From positions 3,007,001 through 3,071,000 of the forward strand of contig NZ_UGOZ01000001.1 of NCBI RefSeq assembly GCF_900452865.1: a DNA stretch of 64,000 bases, read 5' to 3'. Under the pieces are notes generated by a model, which saw only the letters and a list, made by a program, of their open reading frames with translations, did no database searches and had not been told where the DNA came from. The DNA comes from Legionella taurinensis. Its GTDB lineage: Bacteria; Pseudomonadota; Gammaproteobacteria; Legionellales; Legionellaceae. This document shows, in pieces, positions 7,864 through 16,843 of the stretch (position 1 is the first letter of the stretch; each line of letters starts with the position of its first letter). Both the position numbers and the translations under genes were made by a program.

Positions 7864-9228
7864 CTAACTATCCTGCTTCTTCACGGCGTTGCTATTTTCC
7901 AGCCGTGTTTTTTTTGCAGGTTTCATTTCCTTCACTTCCAAAAGCAGGCCTTTCGCGGCAATGACCTTTATTTTCTTATTCTTGCTTATGGGTTGCGACG
8001 CATGCACATTCCATATTTCCCCGCGAATAACAGCCTGACCCTGTAAATCAATGTCCTCCATGGCTCTCCCCTCTGCGCCCACGAGAATGGCCGTGCCGTG
8101 CTGAACTTCATGGCGCCGTGACTTGATGGCCATCCCAAGCAGAGTAAACAGCACCAGGATATTGACTGCCGCCATGGCCCAAATAGCAGACCAGGCGACC
8201 TGATAGCTTTGATGGTCAGTATCAATTAACAGGATAGACCCAAAAATAAAGGCGGCGCTGCCGCCAATCCCCAACGCGCCAAAACTTGGGGAAAACGCTT
8301 CGGCAATAATAAAAACGATACCGAGCAGAATTAAGCCCAAACCGGCGTAACTGACAGGCAACAATTGCAAACCATACAGTGCAACTAACATCGCAATCGC
8401 ACCAATGACACCAGGCAATACAAAACCCGGGTTCATTAACTCGAAAAAAATGCCGTAAATGCCTAAAAGCAACAGGAGGTAGGCAATCGTGGGGTCGGTG
8501 ATAATCAAAAGCAATTGCGTACGCCAATCAGGATGAATGCGTTCAATGCTGTTTTTTTCAGTATCAATTTGAATTTTCATGCCATTTTGCATCACCACTT
8601 GCCCCTGCAATTGCTGTAGCAAATCGTTCTCACTGTCGGCAATGAAATTGATTACACCAGCCTTTAATGCTTCCTGTGCGGTCATGGTGGCGGCATCGGT
8701 AACGGCTTTTTCGGCAAATTTGGGGTCGCGTCCGCGCAACTGTGCCAGGGTGCGGATATAAGCTTGTGCATCATTGGTTAATTTCTTGCCCATCATTGAG
8801 TTATTTTTTTTATCGTCTGAGCCCTTGTTTTCCTCACCGATCTGCACAGGGCTTGCCGCGCCCAAATGCGTACCAGGTGCCATCGCCGCCAGGGTACTCG
8901 CATAAAGAATATACGTACCGGCGCTGGCCGCCCTGGCGCCATTGGGAGCGACGTATGCAACCACCGGTGTTTTAGACGACAGAATAGTCTGAACAATCAG
9001 GCGTAAGGATTTATCCAATCCGCCAGGGGTATTGATACGCAGGATAATCAATGATGCTTTGTCGGCTTGAGTGATGCCGCGATGAATGTAATCGGCCATG
9101 GCAGGGCCAATAGCGCCTTCTACGTCGAGAACAATAATTTTCGCAGCGTAGGTGATGGCCGGAATAAGCAACAGTGTTAAACAAATAGCCCATTTCACAA
9201 AAAAGGCACGTCGTTTGTGCGGGTTCAT
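7864..9228 (-). CDS. Long-form NfeD membrane serine protease (stomatin operon partner)
   Basis: I start at the ATG at 9228 (MNPHKRR), giving 454 aa with a signal/membrane segment at 11-28. The first half is a ClpP/crotonase-like Ser-Lys protease domain: RINTPGGLDKS (65-74), then GARAASAGTY with nucleophile S102, and a Lys downstream in the MMGKKLTNDAQAYI segment. Four or five membrane helices follow (about 245-370), then a C-terminal NfeD OB-fold domain (GTAILVGAEGRAMEDIDLQGQ, GEIWNVHAS). In the archaeal pair PH1510/PH1511 the protease cleaves the stomatin C-terminus, and the same relation with the slipin 9 bases downstream is likely. It acts at the inner membrane with the protease outside the cytoplasm. 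Confidence 0.92.
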   Translation of the reverse strand: MNPHKRRAFFVKWAICLTLLLIPAITYAAKIIVLDVEGAIGPAMADYIHRGITQADKASLIILRINTPGGLDKSLRLIVQTILSSKTPVVAYVAPNGARAASAGTYILYASTLAAMAPGTHLGAASPVQIGEENKGSDDKKNNSMMGKKLTNDAQAYIRTLAQLRGRDPKFAEKAVTDAATMTAQEALKAGVINFIADSENDLLQQLQGQVVMQNGMKIQIDTEKNSIERIHPDWRTQLLLIITDPTIAYLLLLLGIYGIFFELMNPGFVLPGVIGAIAMLVALYGLQLLPVSYAGLGLILLGIVFIIAEAFSPSFGALGIGGSAAFIFGSILLIDTDHQSYQVAWSAIWAMAAVNILVLFTLLGMAIKSRRHEVQHGTAILVGAEGRAMEDIDLQGQAVIRGEIWNVHASQPISKNKKIKVIAAKGLLLEVKEMKPAKKTRLENSNAVKKQDS

Positions 9229-9334
9229 ACAACATCCTGTTTGTCTCCCATTCCTTAAGCATAGCATTTAACCTTGCTTTGCCAGGGAGTGACCCAGGTG
9301 ACAGCGTGGTCAGCCTTAACGGCTGACCTCATCA

Positions 9335-10930
9335 TTAGAAGAAAACACCAATCTGTGCAACCACGGTATCGGCTGTTTTACCTGTACCGACGCTGTTGGC
9401 ATTGATTACACCTGGAGGGGCGATACCGTTGGCAAAATCACCACTGCGGTAGTCAATGTCATGGCGGTATTCAAGGCTTTCTACCGTGTCTTTCCACAGG
9501 GAAATATTGAAAACCGTACTGATTCGTTCCCGCGGTAAATTGAGTGCCAGCGTGTCTTTAGACCATTGATAACCCAATGCCAACGAGGCGGGTTTATCAA
9601 AGGCTTTGAATGTCACGCCCCCTTCAATCTGAGCAGCCTGGGGTTTTGCCCCTCGGCCGTTAAAACTTAAGGCATTGGGATTGAATGCTTTGGTCGCGCC
9701 GACCCATTCTAAAGCCAGGGTATAACGATCGAAACTCACATTACCATGAATATTAAAGGCCGGTACTTTGCCAACGGCCTCAGAACCATTGGTAATTGAG
9801 CCAAAGCCGCCAAAGGTGGTGCCTGCGGGGGAACCCGTGTTCTGCATACCGCCGGCGTCAGCGATCGTGCCAAGGTACCCTGCACCGATCTCGCCGGTGA
9901 CATCACCCTTTTCCAGCGTATAACCGGCATTGACACCCCCTACACCATCACGCCCGAGGGTGGTATCGGAACGGAAGGCGTAAGCCTGGGCATAAGGTCC
10001 GGAACCCTGTTGTGATTTATACCCCAGGATAATCGGTCTGGCTTTAGTACGCGCCATGATCATCGTAATGGGCGAACTCACCATGGCGCTTGCATACTTT
10101 CCAAAAGGAACAAATAACTGGCCTGCGGTAAAATAGAAGGGCGATTTGTCCAGATTACCAATGTTGACAAAACCCAGGTTCAAATCAAAGGATGAATTGG
10201 CGACGCGTTGATTGCTGAGATCGGGCGGTGATTCATCATAGGCAATCCCGATGAAGGCTTCCACCATGTCGTTTAAGGCTGCCGCAACATCCAACTCACT
10301 GGATCCTAAAGTAATATCACCCTGTGAATTACCAACAAAAGGCCTCGAGAGCGTGGCCACGGGTTCCGTTTTACCGCTGATGGCAATAATGGGCATGGTA
10401 GGGACAGGATAACCAATGCGCTCATAGGCTCGGTACAGACGTCGACGCTGCTGCATCAAACGGATATCGCGGTTAATACTGGAAATATTAACAATGTAAT
10501 CAGAGCCATCAAAGGCGGGCCTGTCACCAAGGTAGGGCGAGGTCACAACGGGCGTACCGGCAATGTAGGTCAATACTTGCTCATCGGCAACCAATGCGGT
10601 TGGGTAAAAGCCGATGGATTCTGGATGGCTGTCAATGGTATGTACACTGAGCAAGCTGCTATGGAATGACAAGGGGCCTTCTCGGGGGATCGGATTCGTT
10701 GGATTAGCCGTTGCAGGCGCTTTACTGGATGGCTTTTTATTGGATTTGGGGGGGGCCGCCGGTTGTGTGGATTGCGAGATCACCTGCTTTTGCAGTGTGT
10801 TAATCTGATCCTGAAGTGCTTTCGTCTGCTTTTGAAGACGTTGAATTTCTTGCAACAATTCCTTATCCGCTACCGCAAAACCCGGGCTGGCCAATGCCGC
10901 CAGGGCCATAAATAATACTTTGTGTTTCAC
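9335..10930 (-). CDS. LbtU-family siderophore porin (outer membrane beta-barrel)
   Basis: The 531-aa protein has a signal peptide (MKHKVLFMALAALASPGFA), a short periplasmic coiled coil (ELLQEIQRLQKQTKALQDQ, about 24-50), a Pro/Lys/Ser linker, and a beta-barrel ending in aromatic IGVFF. This architecture matches LbtU of L. pneumophila, a TonB-independent legiobactin receptor. Paralogues are common in the genus, so the ligand here is open. The start is a GTG at 10930, eight bases after CAGGAG. An inverted repeat follows the stop (stems 9308-9315 and 9321-9328) but lacks a U-tract. It appears to be monocistronic. Confidence 0.8.
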   Translation of the reverse strand: MKHKVLFMALAALASPGFAVADKELLQEIQRLQKQTKALQDQINTLQKQVISQSTQPAAPPKSNKKPSSKAPATANPTNPIPREGPLSFHSSLLSVHTIDSHPESIGFYPTALVADEQVLTYIAGTPVVTSPYLGDRPAFDGSDYIVNISSINRDIRLMQQRRRLYRAYERIGYPVPTMPIIAISGKTEPVATLSRPFVGNSQGDITLGSSELDVAAALNDMVEAFIGIAYDESPPDLSNQRVANSSFDLNLGFVNIGNLDKSPFYFTAGQLFVPFGKYASAMVSSPITMIMARTKARPIILGYKSQQGSGPYAQAYAFRSDTTLGRDGVGGVNAGYTLEKGDVTGEIGAGYLGTIADAGGMQNTGSPAGTTFGGFGSITNGSEAVGKVPAFNIHGNVSFDRYTLALEWVGATKAFNPNALSFNGRGAKPQAAQIEGGVTFKAFDKPASLALGYQWSKDTLALNLPRERISTVFNISLWKDTVESLEYRHDIDYRSGDFANGIAPPGVINANSVGTGKTADTVVAQIGVFF

Positions 10931-11050
10931 AACCGATACTCCTGATTATAATTCAATCTTCCACTTGCTTCGGCGAGTTGATTATAACTGGCGGGAGTCA
11001 GGCTGGCCAGCGATTGTTCATTCTATTTGTCTAAAAGGTAATTTTTTGCA

Positions 11051-11076
11051 ATAAAAAACCCATCCGAAGATGGGTT
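11051..11076 (-). terminator. Rho-independent terminator of the second outer membrane protein gene
   Basis: On the minus strand an 8-bp perfect stem (11069-11076 with 11057-11064) with a UUCG-type tetraloop is followed by a run of U from the A-tract at 11053-11058. It lies 19 bases after the stop of the 11095-12072 gene. Confidence 0.9.
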
Positions 11077-11094
11077 CTCAAAGCGGGATTGGCA

Positions 11095-12072
11095 TTAAGC
11101 TGCGGCAACCCATTTCAGTCCGCCGTAAACACCGTACATGCCAAAGTCAGACATATCAATTCTTAAGCATCCGCACAATGGGTTAATGTGCTGTAATGAA
11201 TTGAAGTAGTTAAATACCTGATAGCCTGCTTCAATATTCAGTGTTCCATTCGCTGTTTCATAAGCATAGTTAGCGCCTAATTTGGCTTCTACGCTGGGAA
11301 CCACTGATTTCTGCGTACCGTAACGAGTGAACGCAACCAGATTATTACCAAAGAAGGTTGCTTCGTTATAACGTCCAGTTCCATAAAGAATAGAGCCGGA
11401 AGTATTGGCTGTAATGCTAAAGCTTTCCGTCAGATCATAGGAAAAATCAACCCCCACGACGGGTCCCACACCATTGAAGTCGGTATTTTGCGTACCAAAC
11501 ACTCCAGAGGTCAATAAGAGGATGGTGGGAGATACAACGCTGTAAGCCAAGTTGCTGTTGACACGAATGTCAGCATACTGGAAACCGCCATAAAAACGGG
11601 CGTTCTTACGCATGCCCATGTCCACGTGTTGACCCATCACAGCATTCACACGATCAAATTTGTTGGTGAATGTGTGGGTAAAGTTGGCATTTACAACACC
11701 ACCCAGCGGCGAGGGGAAAACGCCAGTGAATGCGCCGTTGTTGCTATCCACATCATAATGCAACCAATCAACAGTGATGTCATTGCCTGTGCGGAAATGG
11801 TAGGATCCTTCGAGTTTGTATCCCCATCCCCATTCATTATCAACATCTTTGTATTCACTCAGGGAAGAGGCAGCGAGACCGTAAGCCTTGTCAGCGTCGT
11901 AAATAGGCTTTAAGTACAATGCCTGTATGCCGAGATCCCATTTTTTTGCTTCGCAGGGGACTGTGACATCGCCCGGGGTACAAGTCGGAGCCGGCGGAGC
12001 ACCATACATACCCGCTGCTGCAAAACCACTGATACTCATTCCTAGAATTGCCAGGGTTATTCTTTTAAACAT
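11095..12072 (-). CDS. Legionella major outer membrane protein family, paralogue 2
   Basis: The 325-aa barrel precursor has a signal peptide (cleavage near the AAAG/GMYG region, residues 18-22). The N-terminal block CTPGDVTVPCEAKKWDLGIQ is shared nearly word for word with its neighbour at 12140-13066. Other shared blocks are [24 protein letters not shown] and the terminal YGVYGGLKWV. These are hallmarks of the Legionella OMP family (MOMP/OmpS), cysteine-containing porins that can be cross-linked by disulfides. The ATG follows AAGGGAGTAAAC. A terminator follows this gene and another separates it from the paralogue, so it is probably transcribed alone or by read-through. Confidence 0.92.
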   Translation of the reverse strand: MFKRITLAILGMSISGFAAAGMYGAPPAPTCTPGDVTVPCEAKKWDLGIQALYLKPIYDADKAYGLAASSLSEYKDVDNEWGWGYKLEGSYHFRTGNDITVDWLHYDVDSNNGAFTGVFPSPLGGVVNANFTHTFTNKFDRVNAVMGQHVDMGMRKNARFYGGFQYADIRVNSNLAYSVVSPTILLLTSGVFGTQNTDFNGVGPVVGVDFSYDLTESFSITANTSGSILYGTGRYNEATFFGNNLVAFTRYGTQKSVVPSVEAKLGANYAYETANGTLNIEAGYQVFNYFNSLQHINPLCGCLRIDMSDFGMYGVYGGLKWVAAA

Positions 12073-12088
12073 GTTTACTCCCTTAATC

Positions 12089-12119
12089 CAAAAAAAAGCC
12101 CATCACAGGTGATGGGCTT
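12089..12119 (-). terminator. Rho-independent terminator of the first outer membrane protein gene
   Basis: On the minus strand an 11-bp perfect inverted repeat (12109-12119 with 12096-12106) is followed by a U run from the A-tract at 12090-12097. It lies between the two tandem paralogues, just upstream of the second gene's ribosome-binding site. Confidence 0.93.
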
Positions 12120-12139
12120 AAATCTTACCGAGTAGCTAA

Positions 12140-13066
12140 TTAAACGTTGCCAACCCACTTCAGACCGACGTAAGGACCGTGCAGTGCGAAGTCAGTTTCG
12201 ATAACGTTAGTACCCAGGACCAATGGGCTAGTTCCGATATGCTGAGCATTGAAGTAGTTAACCCACATGTAACCAGCATCCAGAGTCAGATCGCCTTGAG
12301 CCATAGCGTAAGTGTATTTAGCACCCAGTTTAGCTTCCAGTTCAGGAACGATAGCAGTTCTGGAACCGTGAGTAGTAGCAACTGTAACACCGTTAACTAC
12401 ACGAGCTGTGTCAAACTTGCTGTCGCCAACCAGAATAGCAGTTGCGCCGTTTGCATAAACTGCGAAACCGTTACCCCAATCGTAGGACATGTCAGCACCA
12501 ATTCGAGGACCGAAACCGTTGAAACGCAGGTCAGCTGTATCACGAACAGCTAAAGCGTTAACTTGAGACCAGAAATCAGTGTCGATACGAGCGTATTGAG
12601 CACCACCGTGGAAACGGATGTTTTTGAACTCACCGAAGTCAACGTGTTGACCGAATTCAAAGTTTACAGCATCCCACTTTGGCTCAACACTGGCAACGCC
12701 ACCGAAAGCAAACAGATCATCAGTGAAATTGAAATCAGTGTCTTTGCTGAAGTGGTACCAGTTGATGTTGATGTCGTTACCAGTGCTGAAGTGGTAAGAA
12801 CCTTCTAACTTGAAGCCCCAACCCCAATCCAGATCTAAGTCGTGGTAGTAGGTGTTGCCAGCAGCATCAGTTGTAGCGAAACGGTAACCGAAATCGCCGT
12901 CATAAACTGGTTGCAAATATAAGGCTTGTACACCGAAATCCCAAGCAGTTCTTTCGCAAGGAACGGTAACATTACCAGGGGTGCAAACAGGACCCATGGT
13001 ACCAGCAAACACTGCACTGCTTCCTAAAGCAAGAACAGCTACCGCTGTTTTTTTCAAATTTAACAT
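12140..13066 (-). CDS. Major outer membrane protein (MOMP/OmpS family), paralogue 1
   Basis: The 308-aa precursor has signal peptide [21 protein letters not shown], then [23 protein letters not shown], typical of Legionella MOMP. The conserved cysteines near the mature N-terminus fit the known disulfide-linked porin. The barrel ends [12 protein letters not shown]. Codon choice is markedly uniform (repeated use of one codon per amino acid), as expected for a very abundant protein, and it produces long antisense open frames that I reject. The gene has a GGAGATGAAGCA ribosome-binding site, a near-consensus promoter and its own terminator. MOMP acts as a porin and as a surface ligand in host-cell uptake in L. 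pneumophila. Confidence 0.93.
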   Translation of the reverse strand: MLNLKKTAVAVLALGSSAVFAGTMGPVCTPGNVTVPCERTAWDFGVQALYLQPVYDGDFGYRFATTDAAGNTYYHDLDLDWGWGFKLEGSYHFSTGNDININWYHFSKDTDFNFTDDLFAFGGVASVEPKWDAVNFEFGQHVDFGEFKNIRFHGGAQYARIDTDFWSQVNALAVRDTADLRFNGFGPRIGADMSYDWGNGFAVYANGATAILVGDSKFDTARVVNGVTVATTHGSRTAIVPELEAKLGAKYTYAMAQGDLTLDAGYMWVNYFNAQHIGTSPLVLGTNVIETDFALHGPYVGLKWVGNV

Positions 13067-13175
13067 TGCTTCATCTCCACTTTTTATTATTAACTTTCCG
13101 TTTTGCTGTCAAATCACAACAAGGTGTTGACCACAGTACGCAATCATCGCTCTATCCGAGAACGTACATAGGCAA

Positions 13176-13204
13176 ATTATCTAGTCCAATTCTTGTAAAG
13201 TCAA
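13176..13204 (-). promoter_or_regulatory. Near-consensus sigma-70 promoter of the MOMP gene
   Basis: Read on the minus strand, TTGACT (13204-13199) and GATAAT (13181-13176) are separated by exactly 17 bases, each matching five of six consensus positions. Transcription would start near 13169, leaving a leader of about 100 bases before the ATG at 13066. Confidence 0.75.
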
Positions 13205-13520
13205 CATTAAAATTGCAAGTTTTATCAACAATCTTAATATTTTCCTCGAATTCGCTCATATTTTATTCAGCCTGAAAAATATAATGCAGAACTCTCACAA
13301 GCAGGCTTAATGGTTAAGGCTACATGAATTTTTTTAGTTTTGCCACCTGAAAGTAAGCTTTTTTTTTGGTTTTTATGCGAACATCGCCAAGCATGCATCT
13401 TATTGATACAACAAGATAAATTAAATACCATGATCAACGTATTGAACGCCAGCGTTTAAATCAACACGGCGTGAAGAACTATATATAATGTATCGATGCA
13501 CTGAATGAACTGTAACCAGC
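13205..13520. other. AT-rich intergenic region upstream of MOMP and downstream of the MotY-like gene
   Basis: This stretch of about 315 bases is rich in A/T runs (for example nine T residues near 13361-13370), as often found upstream of strongly expressed promoters. I see no open frame with a ribosome-binding site, no terminator with a stem and U-tract, and no RNA gene. Confidence 0.5.
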
Positions 13521-14405
13521 CTATATTTTTTTCTCTATTTCGACCACCACGCGACGGTTTAATGCCATGCCAGCCTCTGTGGTATTCGGTGCGACCGGAT
13601 CCAGTATGCCAAACCAGGTGGTATAAATCATGTCTTTGTTAATGCCCTGACTTAATAGAAACTTCTCAACCGCTTTAGCCCTGGCTTCCGACATCGCATT
13701 ATTAATGGATTTACGGCCCCGATCATCCGAATACCCGTAAATGTTGATTTTCTTGACTTGCGGATCGGCACTCACATAGATCACGATGCGTTTGAGTTGC
13801 CGCAGTTGGGCTTCTTCCAGTTTGTAATCGTTGGTATCAAACAGTAAAACGGTGGTTTTAACATGCTCGTAATTAAACGGCAGGAGATTCCCGAGGCAGC
13901 GCTGGTATTTGGCGTACACTTTCTGAAAATGAATAGGGGAGAGAATCACCGTGACTGGAAATCCTTGTTCCGAACGGTATTGGATACGCGTGTTATATCC
14001 CTTGGCCAGATAAGTCAGGGTACTGAGAGCCGGGTCCCGCGGCAGGAAAAGTGCGAATTCGCCTGGGGTCAGTACGGTTTTAGTAATCGGAAAGCGCAGT
14101 GCGCGCGGTTTCCATACAGGCTCTTTCGCATAGACCACCGCCGGCAGCTCTCTTTGCACCTGCTCCCATTTGCTCATGATGAAATGCGGCGGTTTGGCCG
14201 CATATTGCTCAAAATAGGCAATGCCGTAGTTGGGTATAACCAAAGACAGGCCGCAACGCAGGCGGTTGCCGGTCATTTTCCATTTCTCAAACCCCATGGG
14301 GCTTTTGAATTGAACCGGCACGACTGCCTTTGCCTGCTCTCCCCACAAGCTGCCAATCACGATCAAAGGCAAAACGGAACATGTAAAAAACTGCTTTAAA
14401 GCCAT
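13521..14405 (-). CDS. MotY-like protein with C-terminal OmpA peptidoglycan-binding domain
   Basis: The 294-aa protein has a signal peptide (residues about 1-28), an N-terminal domain of about 150 residues with MotY-like signatures (RLRCGLSLVIPNYGIAYFEQYA, FALFLPRDPALSTL) and an OmpA-like C-terminal domain (YGYSDDRG, then NNAMSEARAKAVEKFLLSQGI, then LNRRVVVEIE). MotY sits in the T ring of polar sodium-type flagellar motors in Vibrio and Pseudomonas and anchors the stator to peptidoglycan. No other flagellar gene is in the window, so a motor role is family-based inference. It is divergent from pyrC, 71 bases away. Confidence 0.82.
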   Translation of the reverse strand: MALKQFFTCSVLPLIVIGSLWGEQAKAVVPVQFKSPMGFEKWKMTGNRLRCGLSLVIPNYGIAYFEQYAAKPPHFIMSKWEQVQRELPAVVYAKEPVWKPRALRFPITKTVLTPGEFALFLPRDPALSTLTYLAKGYNTRIQYRSEQGFPVTVILSPIHFQKVYAKYQRCLGNLLPFNYEHVKTTVLLFDTNDYKLEEAQLRQLKRIVIYVSADPQVKKINIYGYSDDRGRKSINNAMSEARAKAVEKFLLSQGINKDMIYTTWFGILDPVAPNTTEAGMALNRRVVVEIEKKI

Positions 14406-14476
14406 TTTTTGTTCATCCTGCTTTGTTATTCCGTGTTATGCTCCCTATTATCGGCTAACTTTGTGGAACCTTTATT

Positions 14477-15508
14477 TTGCAAACACTCGTTATAACCCGT
14501 CCGGACGATTGGCATGTGCATTTTCGCGACGGCGACGCGCTTAAAGAGACAGTCGCCGCCACCGCGAGGCATTTTGCGCGTGCGCTGGCCATGCCTAACT
14601 TAAAGCCGGCATTGACGTCGGTTAAGTCCGTGTTGGCTTATCGGGAACGTCTTATGAAGGCGCTGAACTCAGCCTATGATTTTACTCCTTACATGACGCT
14701 TTATCTCAATGAACAGGTACAGCCCGAGGAGATGCTAGGCATTAAGGAAGGCGATGCCATTCTGGGCGCCAAGCTCTATCCCGCCGGCGCCACCACCAAT
14801 TCAGAAGAAGGGGCTCATTCATTACGCGCCCTCTACCCTTTACTGGAGCTCATGCAGCAGCAGGATCTGGTGTTGCAGATCCATGGCGAAATCACTCACG
14901 GGGATATTTTCGATCGCGAAGCCGCGTTTCTTACCGAAGGGTTATTGCCCTTAACCCGCGATTTCCCAAAGCTTCGCATCGTTTTGGAACATATTTCCAC
15001 CAAAGCCGCCGTCGATTTTGTTAGTGAGGCCAGCGAGCGGGTTGCCGCCACCATTACGCCGCATCATTTAATGTATAATCGCAATCAACTGTTGAGTGGC
15101 GGAATTAAACCCCATTATTACTGTTTACCGGTTCTTAAACGAGAGCGTGATCAACTGGCTTTACAACAAGCCGCCATCAGCGGTAATGCTAAATTTTTTG
15201 CCGGCACCGACAGCGCCCCGCATGCCCGCCAGACCAAAGAGACTGCCTGCGGTTGTGCCGGCATCTATTCCGCGCCTTATGCCGTTTCACTTTACGCCCA
15301 AGTGTTTGATGAACTCGGCCAGCTTGAAAAATTAAATCACTTCATGGGCCATTTCGGCGCGTCATTCTATCGATTACCCATCAATAAAAGTGAATTGCTG
15401 CTTAAACGGCAGCCGCTAACCGTACCTCCCAGCCTGCCACTCGGGAAGGACAGCGTCATCCCCATGGCCGCGGGCGACACATTAGCCTGGAGTGTTCATG
15501 AAGGTTAG
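14477..15508 (+). CDS. pyrC: Dihydroorotase (class II)
   Basis: The 343-aa protein matches E. coli-type PyrC in length and motifs: RPDDWHVHFRDGD (zinc ligands H13 and H15), AMPNL, the AKLYPAGATTNS segment with the carboxylated lysine, HGE, LEHISTKAA, and the late zinc ligand in GTDSAPHARQTKE. It cyclises N-carbamoyl-aspartate to dihydroorotate in pyrimidine synthesis. The start is a TTG at 14477, since the family N-terminus begins here and no better codon is near. The stop overlaps the start of rnt. Confidence 0.95.
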   Translation: MQTLVITRPDDWHVHFRDGDALKETVAATARHFARALAMPNLKPALTSVKSVLAYRERLMKALNSAYDFTPYMTLYLNEQVQPEEMLGIKEGDAILGAKLYPAGATTNSEEGAHSLRALYPLLELMQQQDLVLQIHGEITHGDIFDREAAFLTEGLLPLTRDFPKLRIVLEHISTKAAVDFVSEASERVAATITPHHLMYNRNQLLSGGIKPHYYCLPVLKRERDQLALQQAAISGNAKFFAGTDSAPHARQTKETACGCAGIYSAPYAVSLYAQVFDELGQLEKLNHFMGHFGASFYRLPINKSELLLKRQPLTVPPSLPLGKDSVIPMAAGDTLAWSVHEG

Positions 15509-16133
15509 TGCATTATTAAAGTCGAGCCTTAAACACCGTTTTCGCGGTTTCCTCCCGGTGGTCGTCGACATCGAAACTGCAGGCGTGGATCCCTGCAAAA
15601 ACGCCTTGCTGGAAATGTGCATTGTTATTCTCGACATGGACGAGCAGGGGCATTATTACCCGGCAGCCTCGCATTTTGAACACATTCTGCCTTTTGACGG
15701 TGCGGAACTGGATGCCAAGTCTCTGGCGTTTAATCAAATTGACCCCTTTCAACCCCTGCGGTTCGCGGTCGATGAGAAGGAAGCCCTGCAACGCCTGTTT
15801 ACCCCCATCCTTGCCGCCCTGGACAAAAGCAAATGCCAGCGCGCCGTGCTGGTCGGCCATAATGCCTGGTTTGATTTGCTTTTTATTAAGGAAGCCGTGA
15901 AGCGTACTGGCGTAAAAAGCCCCTTCCATGCCTTTACCTGCTTTGATACGGCAACGCTTGGGGGTTTGTTTTATGGAGAAACCGTGCTGGCTAAAGCCGC
16001 GGCGTCCGCAGGCATTCCCTTCAATACTGAGGAGGCTCATTCAGCCATTTATGATGCGGAAAAAACAGCGGAGCTCTTTTGCAGGATGATCAACACCTGG
16101 CATAAAACGCTGACAAAGACTGTTCAGGAATAA
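15498..16133 (+). CDS. rnt: Ribonuclease T
   Basis: This is a DEDDh exonuclease of about 211 aa: VVVDIETAG (D24, E26) is motif I, GHNAWFDLLF is motif II and HSAIYDAEKTAELF is motif III with the catalytic His and Asp. Length and motifs match RNase T, which trims the 3' CCA end of tRNA and matures other stable RNAs. I prefer the ATG at 15498 over the GTG at 15492 because GGAG lies five bases before it. The start lies inside the last codons of pyrC, so the two are co-translated. Confidence 0.93.
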   Translation: MKVSALLKSSLKHRFRGFLPVVVDIETAGVDPCKNALLEMCIVILDMDEQGHYYPAASHFEHILPFDGAELDAKSLAFNQIDPFQPLRFAVDEKEALQRLFTPILAALDKSKCQRAVLVGHNAWFDLLFIKEAVKRTGVKSPFHAFTCFDTATLGGLFYGETVLAKAAASAGIPFNTEEAHSAIYDAEKTAELFCRMINTWHKTLTKTVQE

Positions 16134-16162
16134 AAAAAGACTGCCGGCGCTAACGCCGGCAG
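16134..16162 (-). terminator. Rho-independent terminator of the peroxiredoxin gene
   Basis: A 9-bp GC-rich perfect stem (16154-16162 with 16141-16149, TAAC-type loop) is followed on the minus strand by a U run from the A-tract at 16131-16138. It sits between the convergent ends of rnt and the peroxiredoxin gene and could also halt rnt transcripts. Confidence 0.85.
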
Positions 16163-16169
16163 AAAACTG

Positions 16170-16775
16170 TTACAGCGAGTCAGAGTGAGACGCCAGGTAC
16201 TCGGCAACCCCTTTGGGAGAAGCCTTCATACCCGCCTTGCCTTTTTGCCAGCCGGCTGGGCAGACTTCGCCATGTTCTTCAAAGAATTGGACCGCATCGA
16301 TAATACGCAGAATTTCATCCACATTTCGGCCAATGGGTAAGTCATTCACGATTTGTGAACGGACCACGCCATTTTTATCGATGACAAAAGCCCCGCGGAA
16401 TGCAACGCCGGCAACAGGGTGTTCCACGCCGTAAGATTGGCAAATGGTATGCGAAATGTCAGCCGCCAGAGCGAATTTGACCGGGCCAATACCCCCGTCT
16501 TTCACTGCCGTGTTACGGTAAGCATTATGCGTAAATTGCGAATCAATGGATACCGCAATCACTTCCACTCCGCGCTCTTTAAACTCATGCATGCGGTGAT
16601 CCAGAGCAATCAGCTCGGAAGGGCATACAAAGGTGAAATCGAGGGGGTAGAAGAAAACAAGCCCGTATTTTCCTTTGATGGTGTCATGCAAATTCAATTT
16701 ATCAGTGATTTCACCATTACCGAGTACGGCAGGTACAGTAAAGTCCGGGGCTTTTCTTCCAACTAAAACACTCAT
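16170..16775 (-). CDS. 2-Cys peroxiredoxin (AhpC/Prx1 type)
   Basis: The ATG at 16775 is preceded by TAAGGAGAAGCAG and starts MSVLVGRKAPDF, giving about 200 aa. The peroxidatic cysteine C51 is in DFTFVCPSE and the resolving cysteine C171 is in GEVCPAGW, so it is a typical 2-Cys enzyme that reduces peroxides in the cytoplasm as obligate dimers. The C-terminus has no YF motif, which suggests a robust rather than over-oxidation-sensitive form. It lies 68 bases downstream of grxD on the same strand, divergent from sodB. Confidence 0.95.
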   Translation of the reverse strand: MSVLVGRKAPDFTVPAVLGNGEITDKLNLHDTIKGKYGLVFFYPLDFTFVCPSELIALDHRMHEFKERGVEVIAVSIDSQFTHNAYRNTAVKDGGIGPVKFALAADISHTICQSYGVEHPVAGVAFRGAFVIDKNGVVRSQIVNDLPIGRNVDEILRIIDAVQFFEEHGEVCPAGWQKGKAGMKASPKGVAEYLASHSDSL

Positions 16776-16843
16776 CTGCTTCTCCTTAGGAAAGGCGTAC
16801 CAGGTACGCGGATTTAAATTCACAGTGTACAGGGTGCAATGGC

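Noticed and set aside
9308..9328. An 8-bp inverted repeat after the LbtU-type gene as a terminator
   Set aside because: The stem is perfect but no U run follows, so I mention it only in the gene entry.
12179..12808. Plus-strand open frames inside the MOMP gene
   Set aside because: They are antisense to a strongly codon-biased gene, have Ser/Thr/Val-biased composition and no ribosome-binding sites.
13863..14399. A 178-codon plus-strand frame opposite the MotY-like gene
   Set aside because: The minus-strand frame has a signal peptide and OmpA domain, and the plus frame has no family pattern or start site.
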